Part shown: piece after piece, positions 1 to 10,965 of the stretch | Numbering within the stretch: the stretch's first letter is position 1 | Layout of the letters: each line of letters opens with the position of its first letter | From: Scolanthus callimorphus | Lineage: Eukaryota; Cnidaria; Anthozoa; Actiniaria; Edwardsiidae | Length of the DNA: 64,000 nucleotides | NCBI GenBank assembly: GCA_033964015.1 | Contig: CM066915.1 | Location: 12,857,573 to 12,921,572, forward strand | Direction: 5' to 3' | The notes under the pieces: model-generated | Database searches by the model: none | What the model saw: the letters and a program-made list of their open reading frames with translations, nothing else | Told to the model about the DNA's origin: nothing | Position numbers and translations under genes: made by a program

Positions 1-399
1 GCTATGTGTATAGTGAACTAGTTCTCTCCTGCACATTTGAAGAACGAGGCTATGTGTATAGTGAACTAGTTCTCTTTTGTGCATTTGTAGAACGAGGCTA
101 TGTGTATAGTGAACTAGTTCTCTCTTGCGCATTTGTAAAACGAGGCTATGTGTATAGTGAACTAGTTCTCTCTTGCGCATTTGTAAAACGTTGCTATGTG
201 TGTAGTGAACTAGTTCTCTCCTGCGCATTTGAAGAACGAGGCTATGTGTATAGTGAACTAGTTCTCTCTTGTGCATTTGTAAAACGTGGCTATGTGTGTA
301 GTCAACTAGTTCCCTCTTGCACATTTGAAGAACGAGGCTCTGTGTATAGTGAACTAGTTCTCTCTTGCGCATTTGTAGAAAGAGGCTATGTGTATAGCG
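1..399. repeat. 48-bp tandem minisatellite
   Basis: A unit of 48 bp starting GCTATGTGTATAGTGAACTA recurs at positions 1, 49, 97, 145, 193, 241, 289, 337 and, partially, 385. Because 48 is a multiple of 3, one forward frame stays open through the array and repeats a 16-residue pattern. No protein function is implied. The array runs off the left edge of the window, so its full length is unknown. Confidence 0.9.
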
Positions 400-401
400 A
401 T

Positions 402-573
402 TTGACAGGTCAGATTTTTATCCAAATACCACACCTTCAAAAATGCTGTAAAGTAGCGACTTTTCACTCAACGTAGCTCAAACTTAGTGTGGTGACCAAC
501 GAATGATAGTCACTAATCGATTTGTATCACCCGTTGCTAGGCGCTGTATCTATGGCAACAGACAAAGGCTGTA
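402..573 (+). repeat. fragment of the 400-bp satellite-like family
   Basis: This stretch matches the second half of the units tandemly arrayed at 3272-5369. It carries the same landmarks: a cacacc/cgcacc-ttcaa segment, a gctgtaaag segment, and the paired motifs CGTTGCTAGG and TATGGCAACAG. It stops abruptly at about 573, where the non-LTR element starts, so it is the left flank of that insertion. Confidence 0.8.
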
Positions 574-628
574 CTGCTACTGTGCGGCCACGTTTTTCAA
601 AGCTCTGTACTAGTTTGAGAAGTTATCA

Positions 629-1469
629 ATGAATTATGCCTCCGAAGACTGGTTTAACTGTGAAACAGCTACAACAACAAATTTTAATTTGCAAAAAGAA
701 ATGAAAAAATTGAGAAATGAATTTTGTAGCCTGCAAGAGACTCTGAAAGAACACGAGGCGGCTGCCAGTAATGGCGGCCAGTCACCGGACAGAGAAACCT
801 TGGCGTCTCTTGAATTCATGGGACAGGAATATGATGACTTAAATACGTTCCGGACAAAGGCGAAGAAAGACCTAGCGGCGATGAACGGTCGCCTGCAATC
901 TCTTAGTGGCAAAGTGGACGAAATGTCAACCATACTAGATGAGCTGGTAAACTACAGTTATGGGTTCAACGTTAAATTGATTGGGGTCCCAGAGCTCGAT
1001 CCAGATTCTAAAGAATCAGCGAAAGATACGTCTAAACTTTGTATCAAGATCTTTAATAAGATGGGAGCCGACGTGGCGTTAAGCGACATCGACATAGCAC
1101 ATAGGGTCCCAAGTCGATCATCGGATACAAGTCATCCAAAACCAATAATCTGCAAATTTGTGAGGCGCCTTACTAAAGACGAGGTAATGTCTCGTCGTAA
1201 AGGAATTTCTAGTGTTGGTCCTGCTGACGTTGGGCTAAGCGACTCTGTAACCTTCGGCAATGCAGTACTTTTGGATCATCTTCCTCCGAAAACCCAAACG
1301 CTCCTTCACGAAGCCAAGAAATTCAAAGAGAGGTTCAGTTACGCGTTTTGCTGGGCCAAAAAACGCCAACGTGTATCTCCGACACGATGAGAGTAGCCAA
1401 GTCATTAAGGTCAAGAACTTGAAATACCTGCAGGATCTCACTCAAGACGAGCTCGAGTCCCAAACATAG
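629..1469 (+). pseudogene. LINE ORF1 protein (coiled coil plus RRM-like domain), frameshifted
   Basis: The frame opens at a true ATG (629). Residues about 20-110 are charged and heptad-like, suggesting a coiled-coil trimerisation segment. They are followed by an RRM-like region with the family-typical sequence FNVKLIGVPE and, later, DIAHRVPSRS. The 253-residue frame stops at 1390, but recognisable continuation (KNANVYLRHDESSQVIKV) lies in another frame to 1469. This places a frameshift near 1350-1365. Known ORF1 proteins of this type bind element RNA as a chaperone. The assignment rests on domain order and motif resemblance. Confidence 0.7.
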
Positions 1470-1558
1470 ATAAGTAAACGTATTTATTATTTATCAGATA
1501 TAAACATTATTCATTCAATTCTACGGATACGAAATGTAATAAGCGTCTCTTACGTGAC

Positions 1559-2725
1559 TTGCCTTACCATGGCGTAAACTTACTTACCGCTCATGGCCAA
1601 TTTAATAATCTTATCAATATGAAGATTCCTACAAAAAAGTATTTAGAACGACTCCCCAGCTTTCATGACCTTGATTTGTTTGATTTAAATAGCAATAATG
1701 GCATTGATCCAGACTTAAATAATATTTACAAACCCATTCGCTGTAGATACTATTCTCCAGCTTCATTTATGTCAGCCAGGCCCAAAAACAACAAAGCACA
1801 TTTTTCTCTTTTGCACACTAATATCAGTAGCCTGAAACAAAATTTTGAAAACTTACAAACTCATCTTCTAAGTGAACTTGATTTTAATTTTAGTATCATT
1901 GGATTATCAGAAACTAGAATTTATAATAGCACAACTTCTGACTCTATCCCCAAGCTACCTAATTATAATTTCGAATTTGTTCCAACACCTCTTTCTGCTG
2001 GAGGCGTTGGCATGTACATAGATGAGAATCTGAGTTATACTGTTGTTGAAAAAGTGGCTAATGAAGCATTTCAGGCTCTCTGGGTGCAATTAGAAGTCTC
2101 GCACAAGAAAAATGTGCTTTGTTGTGTAATCTATAGACAACACAATTCGCCTGAATGTTTTCTTGATTATTTTGAAGAGGCGCTTGAGCGTTTTAGCGTT
2201 ACGGGAAAACCAATTTATATTTTAAGCGATACCAATATAAATCTCCTCCGAGCAAATACGTGCAAATATTCGCAAAAATTCCTAAGTTGTCTACAGAGTT
2301 TTGCCTTGATACCAACAATTGATAAGCCAACGAGAGTTCGCAATAACTCGGCTACGCTAATTGACAATATTTTTACCAATAAGATTGATGATTATTTTGC
2401 TAGTGGGAATGTTGTCTCTGACATTACGGACCACTTTTCTCAATTTCTTATACTTCAATCATTTGTTCAACCGATTCAGCCCCCCAAAATTATCTGGCGT
2501 GGTTATTCTAAATTCTCGGAGGAAGCCTTTTTACAAGAATTATCGCAGTTTGACTGGGAGATGTTGTTTACAGGTGATGATATCAATAGGCATTTCTCTA
2601 CTTTCTATAATAAACTAAATAAATTAACAAATAAGCATGCTCCACTCTGTACATTATCCAAAAGAAAATCCAAGCAGCTGCGCAAGCCCTGGATCACGCA
2701 AGGTCTAAAAAATCAATTAAGATAA
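1559..2725 (+). pseudogene. LINE ORF2 N-terminal part: APE-type endonuclease
   Basis: The 388-residue frame has the order expected of an apurinic-type endonuclease: LLHTNISSLKQNFENL near the start, GLSETRI holding the catalytic Glu, a gly-rich GGVGMYI, then a DTNINLL segment and DITDHFSQF with the catalytic Asp-His pair. The usual GDFN motif reads SDTNIN, so one normally conserved position is changed. The first codon of the open frame is not ATG, so the true start is unclear. The frame ends at 2725, and coding continues in another frame, which indicates a frameshift close to 2722. Confidence 0.75.
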
Positions 2726-3250
2726 AAAATGCGCTATTTTTTCTGGGGACCAGGACAAATATAAATACTATAGAAATAAGATTACTGTTCTTACGAGAAT
2801 AAGTAAAAGGAATTATTATCATAATTTTTTTGAGCTTAATATAAATAATATGAAAAAGACCTGGGAAGGCATTAACAATTTAATAAATAGAAAAATTAAA
2901 TGTAAAACAGTTATTAACAAAATGAAGCGCATAGATAACAATTCAATTTCTTCTGATCACTCTGAAATACCAAATATTTTAAATAAGCACTTCGCCACAG
3001 TTGGGCATACTCTTGCAGCTAAAATACCTCCTCCCTCTTCACATTTTTCAAACTATATGCCACCAAGGCTTTCGAGCGCAGGCTCCTTTGTTTTTACACC
3101 AGTGTTGCCTTGTGAAATCAAGGATGAAATCTGCTCCCTTCCTCTCAACAAAGCAGCGGGCTTATATTCTACCCCAGTGAGAATTCTTAAGTCTGCTTGT
3201 CATCTCCTTTCTTTGCCATTGGCAACAATGATAAATAAGTCTGTTCAAAT
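2726..3250 (+). pseudogene. LINE ORF2 linker and first reverse transcriptase motif, truncated
   Basis: After the frameshift near 2722 the coding frame continues (for example MKKTWEGINNLINRKIK at 2850). It reaches a sequence like the start of LINE reverse transcriptases, KAAGLYSTPVRILK, equivalent to the family pattern K-S-x-G-x-D-x-I-P. All catalytic reverse transcriptase motifs are missing because the element ends at about 3250. The remnant cannot be functional. Confidence 0.7.
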
Positions 3251-3271
3251 GTGATCATTAACAGATAATGT

Positions 3272-5369
3272 GATCATTAACAGATATCAGGCTATACGTG
3301 CACCAAATTTGATGTTATTTGAGTGTAATCTGTCTGATTTACAGCCATTCTTGAAAGCATGATATATGGGTCTTTTTAGCACTTCCCATTGACAAGTCAA
3401 ATTTTTACCCAAATACCGCACCTTCAAGAAATGCTGTAAAGCAGCGAGTTTCCACTCAACGTATCTCAAACTTAGAGTGGTGACCAACGAATGATAGTCA
3501 TTGATCAATTTGTATTTCCCGTTGCTAGGCGCAGTATCTATAGCAACAGACAGAGACTCAAATTCGAGAAAAAACGCATTTTTTACTTCGAAATGTTCGC
3601 AAAATTGGCCGTATTTTGGACGAATTCGCGAAAAAACTAGCATATATATGAGCACACACTTGAAGTAGGGATCATTGGCAGGTATCAGGCTATACGTGCT
3701 CTAAATTTGATGTTATTTGAGTGTAATCTGACTGATTTACAGCTATTCTTGAAAGCATGATATCTGGGTCTTTTTAGCACTTCACATTGACAGGTCAGAT
3801 TTTTACCCAAATTCCACACCTTCAAGAAATGCTGTAAAGCAGCGAGTTTTCACTCAACGTAGCTCAAACGTAGTGTGGTGACCAACGAATGATAGTCATT
3901 GATCCATTTGCATCACTCGTTGCTAGGCGCTGTATCTATGGCAACAGACAAAGGCTCAAAGTCGAGAGAAAACGCACTCTTTATTTTGAAATTTTCGCAA
4001 AAGTGGCCATATTTTGGACAAATTCGAAGACAAACTAGCATACATATGAGCACACACTTTTAGTAGAGATCATTAACAGGTATCAGGCTATAATTGCATC
4101 AAATTTGATGTTATGTGAGTGTAATCTGACTGATTTACTGGCATACTTGCAAGCACGATATATGGGTCTTTCTAGCACTTCCGATTGACAAGTCTACAAA
4201 TTTTTACCCAAATACCGCACCTTCAAGAAATGCTGTAAAGCAGCGAGTTTCCACTCAACGTAGCTCAAACTTAGTGTGGTGACCAACGAATGATAGCCAT
4301 TGATCCAATTGCATCACCCGTTGCTAGGCTGTATCTATGGCAACAAACAAAGGCTCAAAGTCGAGAGAAAACGCTCTCTTTATTTTGAAATTTTCGCAAA
4401 AGTGGCCATATTTTGGACAAATTCGAAGACAAACTAGCATACATATGAGCACACACTTTTAGTAGAGATCATTAACAGGTATCAGGCTATAATTGCATCA
4501 AATTTGATGTTATGTGAGTGTAATCTGACTGATTTACTGGCATACTTGCAAGCACGATATATGGGTCTTTCTAGCACTTCCGATTGACAAGTCTACAAAT
4601 TTTTACCCAAATACCGCACCTTCAAGAAATGCTGTAAAGCAGCGAGTTTCCACTCAACGTAGCTCAAACTTAGTGTGGTGACCAACGAATGATAGCCATT
4701 GATCCAATTGCATCACCCGTTGCTAGGCTGTATCTATGGCAACAAACAAAGGCTCAAAGTCGAGAGAAAACGCTCTCTTTACTTTGAAATTTTCGCAAAA
4801 TTGGCCATATTTTGGACGAATTCGCGGACAAACTGGCTTACATATGAGCACACACTTTTAGTAGCGATCATTAACAGATATCAGGCTATACGTGCACCAA
4901 ATTTGATGTTATTTGAGTGTAATCTGTCTGATTTACAGCCATTCTTGAAAGCATGATGTATGGGTCTTTTAGCACTTCCCATTGACAAGTCGGTAAATTT
5001 TTACCCAAATACCGCACCTTCAAGAAATGCTGTAAAGCAGCGAGTTTCCACTCAACGTATCTCAAACTTAGAGTGGTGATCAACGAATGATAGTCATTGA
5101 TCAGTTTGTATTTCCCGTTGCTAGGCGCAGTATTTATAGCAACAGACAGAGACTCAAATTCGAGAGAAAACGCACTTTTTATTTCGAAATGTTCGCAAAA
5201 TTGGCCGTATTTTGGACGAATTCGCTTAAAAACTAGCGTACATGTGAGCTCACACTTTAGCAAGGGATCATTGACAGATATCAGGCTATACGTGCTCTAA
5301 ATTTGATGTTATTTGAGTGTAATCTGACTGATTTACAGCTATTCTTGAAAGCATGATATATGGGTCTTG
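3272..5369 (+). repeat. tandem array of about 400-bp satellite-like units
   Basis: Units start with a GATCATT(A/G)ACAG sequence at 3272, 3670, 4068, 4467, 4866 and 5266, giving a period of 398-400 bp. There are five full copies and one partial copy. The units at 4068 and 4467 are nearly identical, so amplification is probably recent. Each unit contains CGTTGCTAGG and, 9-15 bp later, TAT(A/G)GCAAC, which resemble the two half-sites of an RFX X-box but are spaced too far apart. Frames of 80-126 codons on both strands are incidental and differ between copies. Confidence 0.9.
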
Positions 5370-5690
5370 ACAAAACTTTCAACTTTGTCACGTAATATTT
5401 CCAAAATATGCAAAAATATGCGTGATTGAACAGTCGAAATCAGTAGAAAATTATGGAGATTCTGTCTTAGAATGGACAAGTACGAACTGGTAAGCATTCT
5501 CTATCTATCGAATATGGCGGGGAAGCCTTTTTTTTTCGCGCGTGAAATGACGTTATTTTCTTTCTGAAAAACGCTATTTTAGCAGACTAAAAAAACAGCG
5601 AACTCCTTCAGAAGTTGGGCATCTTCAGACCCCCCCTTGTGACAAGAAATCCAGCTTCGACCCCCCCCCCCTGCAATCAGAATTCCGAGC
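5370..5690. repeat. duplicated flanking segment, copy 1
   Basis: This non-satellite segment begins GACAAAACTTTCAACTTTGT and includes a T-rich run, CGCGCGTGAAATGACG and a poly-C run near 5666. It is repeated almost exactly at 14697-15019. Copy 1 joins the satellite at a shared CCGAGCT, while copy 2 continues into long C and G runs. It marks the edge of the satellite array and shows that edge plus satellite were duplicated as a block before the foldback element inserted. Confidence 0.8.
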
Positions 5691-5944
5691 TCAAACTTAG
5701 TGTGGAGACCAACGAATGATAGCCATTGATCCAATTGCATCACCCGTTGCTAGGCTGTATCTATGGCAACAGACAAAGGCTCAAAGTCGAGAGAAAACGC
5801 TCTCTTTACTTTGAAATTTTCGCAAAATTGGCCATATTTTGGACGAATTCGCGGACAAACTGGCTTACATATGAGCACACACTTCTAGTAGCGATCATTA
5901 ACAGATATCAGGCTATACGTGCACCAAATTTGATGTTATTTGAG
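5691..5944 (+). repeat. 400-bp family unit, left half of the foldback insertion site
   Basis: This piece matches units of the 3272-5369 array and ends at gttatttgag. The same unit resumes at 14262 with tatttgagtgtaatctg, so one unit was split by the element at 5945-14261. The last 8 bases (5937-5944, TATTTGAG) recur at 14262-14269. Confidence 0.85.
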
Positions 5945-6110
5945 CATAAGGGGCCCGATATATGACCGACGTTTTCTCTACTACGCTCGTAGCACCGTAG
6001 TAGCGTAGTGGCATATCTTACATACCTTGCATTCTTTCACCGCTTGTGATAAGGTAGAAATAACAAGTAAAGATCGAAGCATGAGTATCTCGATCTCGGA
6101 AAACTGTGAT

Positions 6111-7756
6111 AAATGAAATATATTCCCAGCAAACTGCACCGTATTACCGTAGTAGCGTAGTGGAGAGTGGGAATGAAATATATTTCAAGCAAACTGCACC
6201 GTATTACCGTAGCAGCGTAGTGGAGAGTGGGAATAAAATATATTTCCAGCAAACTGCATCGTATTACCGTAGTAGCGTAGTGGAGAGTGGGAATAAAATA
6301 TATTTTCAGCAAACTGCACCGTATTACCGTAGTAGCGTAGTGGAGAGTGGGAATGAAATATATTTCAAGCAAACTGCACCGTATTACCGTAGTAGCGTAG
6401 TGGAGAGTGGGAATAAAATATATTTCAAGCAAACTGCACCGTATTACCGTAGTAGCGTAGTGGAGAGTGGGAATGAAATATATTTCCAGCAAACTACACC
6501 GTATTACCGTAGTAGCGTAGTGGAGAGTGGGAATGAAATATATTTCAAGCAAACTGCACCGTATTACCGTAGTAGCGTAGTGGAGAGTGGGAATAAAATA
6601 TATTTCCAGCAAACTGCAACGTATTACCGTAGTAGCGTAGTGGAGAGTGGGAATAAAATATATTTTATGCAAACTGCACCGTATTACCGTAGTAGCGTAG
6701 TGGAGAGTGGGAATAAAATATATTTCAAGCAAACTGCACCGTATTACCGTAGTAGCGTAGTGGAGAGTGGGAATGAAATATTTTCAGCAAACTGCACCGT
6801 ATTACCGTAGTAGCGTAGTGGAGAGTGGGAATGAAATATATTTTCAGCAAACTGCACCGTATTACCGTAGTAGCGTAGTGGAGAGTGGGAATAAAATATA
6901 TTTCAAGCAAACTGCACCGTATTACCGTAGTAGCGTAGTGGAGAGTGGGAATGAAATATATTTCAAGCAAACTGCACCGTATTACCGTAGTAGCGTAGTG
7001 GAGAGTGGGAATAACATATATTTTCAGCAAACTGCACCGTATTACCGTAGTAGCGTCGTGGAGAGTGGGAATCAAATATATGTTCAGCAAACTGCACCGT
7101 ATTACCGTAGTAGCGTAGTGGAGAGTGGGAATAAAATATATTTCCAGCAAACTGCAACGTATTACCGTAGTAGCGTAGTGGAGAGTGGGAATAAAATATA
7201 TTTTATGCAAACTGCACCGTATTACCGTAGTAGCGTAGTGGAGAGTGGGAATAAAATATATTTCCAGCAAACTGCACCGTAATACCGTAGTAGCGTAGTG
7301 GAGAGTGGGAATGAAATATATTTCAAGCAAACTGCACCGTATTACCGTAGTAGCGTAGTGGAGAATGGGAATAAAATATATTTCCAGCAAACTGCACCGT
7401 ATTACCGTAGTAGCGTAGTGGAGAGTGGGAATGAAATATATTTCAAGCAAACTGCACCGTATTACCGTAGTAGCGTAGTGGAGAGTGGGAATGAAATATA
7501 TTTCAAGCAAACTGCACCGTATTACCGTAGTAGCGTAGTGGAGAGTGGGAATAAAATATATTTCAAGCAAACTGCACCGTATTACCGTAGTAGCGTAGTG
7601 GAGAGTGGGAATGAAATATATGTTCAGCAAACTGCACCGTATTACCGTAGTAGCGTAGTGGAGAGTGGGAATAAAATATATGTTCAGCAAACTGCACCGT
7701 ATTACCGTAGTAGCGTAGTGGAGAGTGGGAATAAAATATATTTCAAGCAAACTGCC
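6111..7756 (+). repeat. 60-bp minisatellite, array A (left arm)
   Basis: About 27 units of 60 bp are present, containing GTAGTAGCGTAGTGGAGAGT and AGCAAACTGCACCGTATTAC. Units differ mainly at the codon-sized position before AGCAAACTGC (CAAG, CCAG, TCAG, TATG). One unit near 6780 is 58 bp, which shifts the register. Frames stay open on both strands because 60 is divisible by 3. The predicted 20-residue periodic peptides have no known counterpart and are treated as non-coding. Confidence 0.92.
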
Positions 7757-7817
7757 GAAACGCTGGTATTCTGTTTATTAAACAGCGTCTATTTTCAGAA
7801 TTCATGTTATTCGTATG

Positions 7818-8494
7818 TGTGACGTTCCGTGTCACAGGAAAATGTGGGCCCCTGTGTCCGCGCACTGACGTGTTCCCCTTCCAGTAAAGACCCGATACTA
7901 AGAATAACAATTAGTTTAATTCTACATACTACAATAGCAATTGACATAATATAATTACTAATAATATTAAAGGTGGCTTATGGCCAATAACTAATAACTA
8001 AATAAATACTAATAAATACTTCATATAACGTTCTGTTGCAAACTTTCAATGTCCTAGCATAATTGGTTACATTCCTTATTTCAGTTCATACAAATTCTCT
8101 TTGTTACCTTACTATATATATGTCCTTCCATTCAAGCGTTCGTAAAACAATCCCGTAACTTGCAACAAAAAAAACAATCCAATCTCCGTAAATGTGTCTC
8201 TCCAAAAAACTCCAACTCCAATAACTCCAACTCCAACTTTACACGCCAAATTTCTGTTTTCGTTCAGCTCCTTTCCCTTGTGCACACGACTTGGTTCTTT
8301 GTTTACTTCTCTTCTCTCCACAATTAGCAGTTTCCAATTAACACTTTAATCCACCTCTGACTATCGTGAATCCCAACTGGTGATTCCCAGCTGTGAGCGT
8401 GCCAAATCTGCAAAATATAACGGAGAACTCTCCCGGCCCTCGGCCAAACAACTTCCACTACTAACCGTACGTGCTGCTTCCAACTCAACTCTCC
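7818..8494 (-). repeat. gypsy terminal repeat, downstream copy without U3
   Basis: It begins TGTGACGTTCCGTGTCACAG and is about 98% like 9078-9748, with small indels. It lacks the 57 bp that carry the TATA box in the other copy (9749-9805). The shared sequence ends at ctctcc, exactly where an RNA start is predicted in the full copy. This copy therefore looks like R-U5 only. Confidence 0.75.
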
Positions 8495-8549
8495 CCTAAA
8501 AAAAGACTATTTTATGCTAATAAAATAGTGCACGTCTATGCTTAAGTAC

Positions 8550-8672
8550 TTAAACTCGGCTAAGTGCGTCTACGTTACCATGATTGCTTCCTCGCTTATG
8601 CTCAACAACCATGTCATACTCTTGTAATGTTACGCTCCACCTGAGAAGTTTCCTATTCTTGTCTTCGGCCTC
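8550..8672 (-). pseudogene. gypsy RNase H C-terminal remnant
   Basis: On the minus strand this 40-codon stretch reads RKLLRWSVTLQEYDMVVEHK and ends NVDALSRV followed by TAA. The pattern R-W-x-x-x-L-Q-E-Y-D and the terminal N-x-D-A-L-S-R are hallmarks of the end of the Ty3/gypsy RNase H domain. The catalytic part of the domain and the reverse transcriptase are absent. The remnant lies directly next to the gag remnant, which places a large deletion junction near 8660-8690. Confidence 0.8.
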
Positions 8673-8685
8673 ACGTTTCTCCTTT

Positions 8686-8973
8686 CTAACTGCCTTTCTG
8701 CCTCAAGTTTTCCCTTTCTAGCTGCCTTTCTAACTCCAGTTCTTCCTGCTTTATCTGCCATTGTAACTTTAACAGCTGAACTTTCCGCTCAAAACTAACC
8801 TCAGATACTCCCTGTGCTTCCTCTAAATTGTAATAGTCATACGTTCTAAGCTTACTAGCTAACGTTTTTACGCCGTCCTTACTTGAGAATGCTATTTTCC
8901 TTTTCTCAGCTTCTTTTCTTAAATTATCTAACTCCCAAGAGTCGTAATCTACTGCTTTACTAACAGGTTCCAT
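8686..8973 (-). pseudogene. gypsy gag-like N-terminal fragment with SAP-like helix pair
   Basis: The 95-residue frame starts at a true ATG (minus strand, 8973). It contains WELDNLRKEAEKRKIAFSSK, a helix-turn-helix pattern like the SAP or LEM-type segments found at the start of some gypsy gag proteins. A strongly charged coiled coil follows (KQEELELERQLERENLRQKG). The ORF lies about 105 bp inside the upstream terminal repeat, as expected for gag. It stops at the deletion junction, so the capsid and nucleocapsid parts are lost. Confidence 0.6.
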
Positions 8974-9053
8974 AATCTACTACTACTAATCAACTAATAG
9001 CTAAGTTGTACAGAGTGTTTACTTCTGAGGAACACGTTTAAACAACCAAAGGG

Positions 9054-9077
9054 GTCCCACCGCTGCCACCAAAAAAC
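9054..9077 (-). promoter_or_regulatory. candidate primer-binding site of the gypsy element
   Basis: Immediately inside the upstream terminal repeat, the minus strand reads TTTTTTGGTGGCAGCGGTGG. The TGG(C/T)AGCGGTGGGA part resembles the complement of a tRNA 3' end (acceptor CCA plus T-stem), as used to prime minus-strand DNA synthesis. It lies a few bases from the repeat, which is normal for gypsy elements. The tRNA identity was not determined. Confidence 0.5.
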
Positions 9078-9805
9078 TGTGACGTTCCGTGTCACAGGAA
9101 AATGTGGGCCCCTGTGTCCGCGCACTGACGTGTTCCCCTTCCAGTAAAGACCCGATACTAAGAATAACAATTAGTTTAATTCTACATACTACAATAGCAA
9201 TTGACATAATATAATTACTAATAATATTAAAGGTGGCTTATGGCCAATAACTAATAACTAAATAAATACTAATAAATACTTCATATAACGTTCTGTTGCA
9301 AACTTTCAATGTCCTAGCATAATTGGTTACATTCCTTTATTTCAGTTCATACAAATTCTCTTTGTTACCTTACTATATATATGTCCTTCCATTCAAGCGT
9401 TCGTAAAACAATCCCGTAACTTGCAACAAAAAAAACAATCCAATCTCCGTAATGTGTCTCTCCAAAAAACTCCAACTCCAATAACTCCAACTTTACACGC
9501 CAAATTTCTGTTTTCGTTCAGCTCCTTTCCCTTGTCCACACGACTTTGATTCTTTGTTTAGTTCTCTTCTCTCCACAATTAGCAGTTTCCAATTAACACT
9601 TTAATCCACCTCTGACTATCGTGAATCCCAACTGGTGATTCCCAGCTGTGAGCGTGCCAAATCTGCAAATATAACGGAGAACTCTCCCGGCCCTCGGCCA
9701 AACAACTTCCACTACTAACCGTACGTGCTGCTTCCAACTCAACTCTCCTTCTTCAACGACTTTCCTGCGCGTATTTATACAATTTTACGTTCAAAACTTG
9801 TGACA
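9078..9805 (-). repeat. gypsy long terminal repeat, full copy
   Basis: On the minus strand the repeat begins TGTCACAAG, carries a TATA box (TATAAATAC, 9771-9779) and ends GGAACGTCACA, giving TG...CA ends. The start of homology with the other copy, near 9748, lies 23-30 bp downstream of the TATA box. This fits the expected transcription start (R) of the element. Confidence 0.7.
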
Positions 9806-10965
9806 TTCATTGTTCCGAGATTGAAAAGAAGATAGATTACATAAGTCTGATTGCCCTATTACAAGGTGCTAAATGCAATAAAGATGTAAACTACTGTGAT
9901 GAAATTACTAACTTATTGTTATGATTTTTAATTGCTTTCTAGAAACAATAGAGTTTCTAATTATCATTACTGTATTATTCCTTATGATAACCTAATTATA
10001 ACCACTATGATAATAGGATTAATTTACGGAGGGCACAACGTGACAGTATGTATCCTCGCTATAGAGCGCATGTAAAGAAGTAATTATATCAAGGTACATA
10101 AATAATTAAACACCAAAATTTAGTATTTATCCTTAGTGGTTGGTGAAAAGGCTTGTATATCTTGTTGGCCGTGACGTACGTGTAGCATATTGTCAGTCTT
10201 CTTGTGTTTTAAATAAAGGAGGGACTAATGGTACCTCCCATATAGCGCATCATGTGTCTGAAACCAACGCGCTCCGACCGGAAATTGGCTAGAGTTGCTC
10301 TGCTACAAGCCAAGAATGTCTTTGCTCAGCAGTCCCTGCAAATCCCTCAGCTTTCGGGCAAATGAGGATGGTCTCATGACCATCCACGTCAAAATCAGGC
10401 AAGGAGTTTATAAATCCATAAGTGACTTTTGGTAAAGATAGAAGGAGAACACAACCGATTAAGCGGGTACGTGGTTATACATGTGACGGTACTTCCTTGC
10501 ACTTTATTTGTCTTTTCTTTGACGTATATTCGGCTATTTGATGGCTGCATACTACTTCTTAAAGTTTCCAGATTGCGCGTTCTACCCGCGCTAGATTGAG
10601 TATCAAGTTTCTTGGTAGCCATTGCGTAAATTACGGGACATCGACGGTGAGCAGAGGAACTTTCATTCAAGAATTAAAACTGCCAGCCCCTGTAATTCTA
10701 GGAGTCGTTTTCTGTAAAACTCTTAATGTTACAACTTGCAGTGCCGCATTCAGAACTCTGACAGCGGTATTTTGACTACTCACTAAAGCTGCCGGTCCTT
10801 TTGTGTGCCGTTAAGCACTGTTTGGACGATCATAATTTCGCTCTTTAACATGAATACAACCAGTTCAATTCAATTTCAAAGTGGTTACATCAATTCTGAA
10901 TAAAGCCCATGTGTAATAGAAGTGATAAAAAAGTAAGTGCAAATTGCTGACAAAAGTCATCTGAA
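9806..10965. other. core of the foldback element, no recognisable gene
   Basis: About 1.16 kb of AT-rich sequence between the gypsy insertion and array B. Short minus-strand frames such as 10395-10670 (91 codons) match nothing I recognise. No transposase motif is visible. If the element is non-autonomous, this core may be the remnant of a deleted transposase gene or captured DNA. Confidence 0.6.

Larger units (their letters stand above)
574..3250 (+). mobile_element. broken two-ORF non-LTR retrotransposon, truncated at its 3' end
   Basis: A leader of about 55 bp is followed by an ORF1 of the L1-like coiled-coil/RRM type, then an ORF2 beginning with an APE-type endonuclease. ORF2 is lost just as the reverse transcriptase begins. 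The element lies inside the 400-bp satellite family (402-573 on the left, 3252 onward on the right). Both ORFs carry frameshifts. Loss of the 3' end is unusual for a LINE, since target-primed insertion normally truncates the 5' end. A later deletion or recombination within the satellite is therefore more likely than an ordinary truncated insertion. No poly-A or microsatellite tail is visible. Confidence 0.75.
7818..9805 (-). mobile_element. internally deleted Ty3/gypsy LTR retrotransposon
   Basis: Two direct repeats (7818-8494 and 9078-9805) enclose only about 580 bp. Read on the minus strand, the order is long terminal repeat, primer-binding-like site, the start of a gag-like ORF, the very end of an RNase H domain, then the second repeat. 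Everything between gag and RNase H, and all of integrase, is missing. The element is a non-autonomous deletion derivative lying in the core of the foldback element. No clear 5-bp target duplication is seen (gtatg on the left, ttcat on the right). Confidence 0.75.

Noticed and set aside
3287..5300. Frames of 80-126 codons within the 400-bp satellite units
   Set aside because: Equivalent positions in neighbouring units carry different frames or stops. They are chance openings in a tandem repeat.
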